Shown here in pieces: positions 5,136 to 6,657 of a stretch of 6,657 nt of DNA. The stretch comes from Pseudomonadota bacterium (lineage in GTDB: Bacteria > Pseudomonadota > Gammaproteobacteria > Xanthomonadales > Xanthomonadaceae). The stretch spans positions 1 through 6,657 of the forward strand of contig JAFAEU010000054.1 in NCBI GenBank assembly GCA_023423855.1, given 5' to 3'. A model generated the notes under the pieces. The model was not told the DNA's origin and ran no database searches. It saw nothing but the letters and a program-made list of their open reading frames with translations. The position numbers and the translations under genes were made by a program. How positions within the stretch are numbered: the first letter of the stretch is position 1; the number at the start of each line of letters is the position of its first letter.

Positions 5136-6593
5136 ATGAAGGCCGGGCAGCACATCGGCGGCTACACCCTGCTCGCGCCGCTGCACGAAGGCGGCATGGC
5201 CACGCTGTGGCAGGTCTCGCATCCGGCGCAGCAGTTCCCGCTGCTGATGAAGCTGCCGCACCTGGGCTACGGCGAAGGCGTGACCAAGCTGGTCGGCTTC
5301 GAGGTCGAGCGCATGCTGATGCCGACCCTGTCCGGCCCGCACGTACCGCGCTACGTCGACACCGGCGAGGACGGCGACCAGCCCTGGCTGGTGATGGAGC
5401 AGGTCGCCGGCGATACCGTGCGCACGCTGCTCGACAGCGCGCCGCTGCCGGTCGATCGCGTCGCCGAACTCGGCGCGATGACCGCGATCGCGCTCGACGA
5501 CCTGCACCGCCAGCACGTCGTGCACCTCGACATCAAGCCCAGCAACCTGATCCTGCACTTCGATCCCGCGACCGGCGCCGAGCGCATCGTGCTGATCGAC
5601 TTCGGCCTCTCGCACCACGCGCGGCTGCCCGACCTGCTCTCCGAACAGTTCCAGATCCCGCTCGGCACCGCGCCCTACATCTCGCCCGAGCAGGTGCTGG
5701 GCGTGCGCGACGATCCGCGCAGCGACCTGTTCGCGCTCGGCGTGACGCTGTACCACCTCGCCACCGGCGAACGCCCGTTCGGCAATCCCGCCAGCCGCCG
5801 CGGCCTGCGCCGGCGGCTGTACCAGGATCCCGTGCCGCCGCGCGCCCTGCTCCCCGACATCCCGCGCTGGTTCCAGGAAATCGTGCTGCGCTGCCTCGAG
5901 GTGGACCCGGATGCGCGCCATCCGAACGCCGCCCAGTTCGCCTTCGACCTGCAGCATCCAGAACAGGTGCCGCTGACCGAGCGCGCCGAACGCGAGCGCC
6001 GTGACGGCACGATGGCGGTCGCAAAACGCTGGTTCCGCTCGCTCGGCGTCGAATCCGCGCCCGCGGACGGCGGCCGCGGGACGCCGGCGAAGGACGCGCC
6101 GCTGGTGATGGTCGCGCTCGACGTCAAGCAGCAGGACCGCAACCTCGACGCCGCGCTCAACGACCTCGTGCAGCGCATCGTGCAGACCTCGCCGGGCGCG
6201 CGCCTGGCCTGCGTCACGGTGATGCGCCTTGCCCGCATCGGCATGGACAGCAACCTCGACGAGGCCGGCCGCAACCGCCACGTCAAGCGCCTGGTCGCGA
6301 TGCGGCACTGGGCGCGCGCGCTGAAGCTGCCCGACCACCGCATCACCTTCCACGTGCTCGAATCGAGCGACGTCGCCGGCGCGCTGGTGGCGTTCGCCCG
6401 CGACAACGGCATCGGCCACGTGCTCATGGGCGCGCGCGGCGTCACCGGCGTGCGCCGGATGCTCGGCAGCGTGTCCGCCCAGGTGGTCGCCGACGCAGAC
6501 TGCACCGTGACCGTGGTCCGCGCGCCGCGGCGCGGTGGAGGTGCGGATGAGAGCGCATCGCCCGACTCGGCGGAGGAAACCCTCCAGGGCTAG
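5136..6593 (+). CDS. Soluble Ser/Thr protein kinase fused to a universal stress protein domain (485 aa)
   Basis: Residues about 10-275 form a Hanks-type kinase. It has an unusual glycine loop LHEGGMATLW (16-25), K39 as the VAIK lysine in LLMK, and probably E58 of helix C. The catalytic loop is H130-L-D132-I-K134-P-S-N137, followed by D155-F-G157 and the APE-like SPE ending at E185. HLD replaces HRD, so it is a non-RD kinase. After a polar linker (about 280-320), a USP alpha/beta domain runs from about 322 (PLVMVALDV) to 470. Its nucleotide-loop motif is GARGVTGVRRMLGS (432-445), followed by TVTVVRAP. There is no transmembrane segment or PASTA repeat, so it should be cytosolic. It probably phosphorylates Ser/Thr targets under control of ATP or stress through the USP part. 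It is coupled to the upstream metallophosphoesterase gene. The last 20 residues look disordered. The architecture is clear; targets and signal are unknown. Confidence 0.92.
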   Translation: MKAGQHIGGYTLLAPLHEGGMATLWQVSHPAQQFPLLMKLPHLGYGEGVTKLVGFEVERMLMPTLSGPHVPRYVDTGEDGDQPWLVMEQVAGDTVRTLLDSAPLPVDRVAELGAMTAIALDDLHRQHVVHLDIKPSNLILHFDPATGAERIVLIDFGLSHHARLPDLLSEQFQIPLGTAPYISPEQVLGVRDDPRSDLFALGVTLYHLATGERPFGNPASRRGLRRRLYQDPVPPRALLPDIPRWFQEIVLRCLEVDPDARHPNAAQFAFDLQHPEQVPLTERAERERRDGTMAVAKRWFRSLGVESAPADGGRGTPAKDAPLVMVALDVKQQDRNLDAALNDLVQRIVQTSPGARLACVTVMRLARIGMDSNLDEAGRNRHVKRLVAMRHWARALKLPDHRITFHVLESSDVAGALVAFARDNGIGHVLMGARGVTGVRRMLGSVSAQVVADADCTVTVVRAPRRGGGADESASPDSAEETLQG

Positions 6594-6594
6594 A

Positions 6595-6612
6595 CACTTC
6601 GCGCGTGAAGTG
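6595..6612 (+). terminator. Hairpin just after the kinase-USP gene, weak intrinsic terminator candidate
   Basis: CACTTC and GAAGTG are perfect arms around GCGCGT, one base after the TAG. A pyrimidine-rich stretch (CCCTGTTCCTTTCCCC, 6613-6628) follows in place of a clean U-tract. The position at the operon end supports a terminator role; the short stem and mixed tail make it weak. Confidence 0.45.
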
Positions 6613-6628
6613 CCCTGTTCCTTTCCCC

Positions 6629-6657
6629 TGTCATCCCGAGCGCAGCGAGGGATCTTG
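6629..6657. repeat. Dispersed palindromic repeat, copy 5 (left arm only, cut by window end)
   Basis: TGTCATCCCGAGCGCAGCGA followed by GGGATCTTG is the GC-type unit, whose complement forms the right arm of copy 2 with few differences. The internal pairing ATCCC/GGGAT is intact. The partner arm, if present, lies beyond the window. Confidence 0.75.

Noticed and set aside
4830..6419. Long open frame on the minus strand opposite the phosphoesterase and kinase-USP genes
   Set aside because: Its translation is low-complexity in Arg, Ala, Val and Gly with no family motif, whereas the plus strand has full phosphoesterase and kinase motifs. Long antisense frames are expected in G+C-rich genes.
6572..6585. 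GGAGG-AAAC-CCTCC hairpin at the end of the kinase-USP coding region
   Set aside because: Only 5 bp and inside coding sequence; the hairpin after the stop codon is the better terminator candidate.

Overview
This is a G+C-rich, gene-dense chromosomal window. The protein types, the strong GC-ending codon bias and the dispersed palindromes suggest a gammaproteobacterium of the Xanthomonadaceae/Lysobacteraceae (Lysobacter- or Luteimonas-like). That placement comes from familiarity with the families; no search was run.

Layout. (1) Bases 1-89 are the last 28 codons of a flavin disulfide oxidoreductase, most like dihydrolipoyl dehydrogenase. (2) 226-1326 encodes a branched-chain amino acid aminotransferase (ilvE), with a stem-loop spanning its stop codon. 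(3) 1555-2487 encodes a secreted, divergent cyclophilin-type peptidyl-prolyl isomerase. (4) 2570-2866 encodes a 98-residue very acidic protein of unknown function. (5) 3035-3988 on the minus strand encodes a Tat-exported aldo/keto reductase, convergent with (4). (6) A 405-base divergent intergenic region (3989-4393) holds a perfect 12-bp palindrome, an octamer tandem array and a perfect 26-bp inverted repeat. (7) 4394-5134 and 5136-6593 form a tight two-gene operon: a calcineurin-like metallophosphoesterase, then a soluble non-RD Ser/Thr protein kinase fused to a universal stress protein (USP) domain.

Five copies of a dispersed palindromic repeat (four complete, one cut by the window end) lie in the intergenic gaps. 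Within each unit the two ends pair, and this pairing is kept across sequence subtypes (ATTTC/GAAAT in one, ATCCC/GGGAT in another). This implies that the hairpin is the conserved feature.

How the genes work together. The left part is housekeeping metabolism and envelope functions with no obvious common pathway. The clearest functional unit is the phosphoesterase/kinase-USP pair, which could be a reversible phosphorylation or nucleotide-sensing stress module. The kinase-USP architecture is, to my knowledge, already known in proteobacteria, so the pair is under-characterised rather than wholly new. I see no tRNA, rRNA, CRISPR array, insertion sequence, phage gene or defence system.
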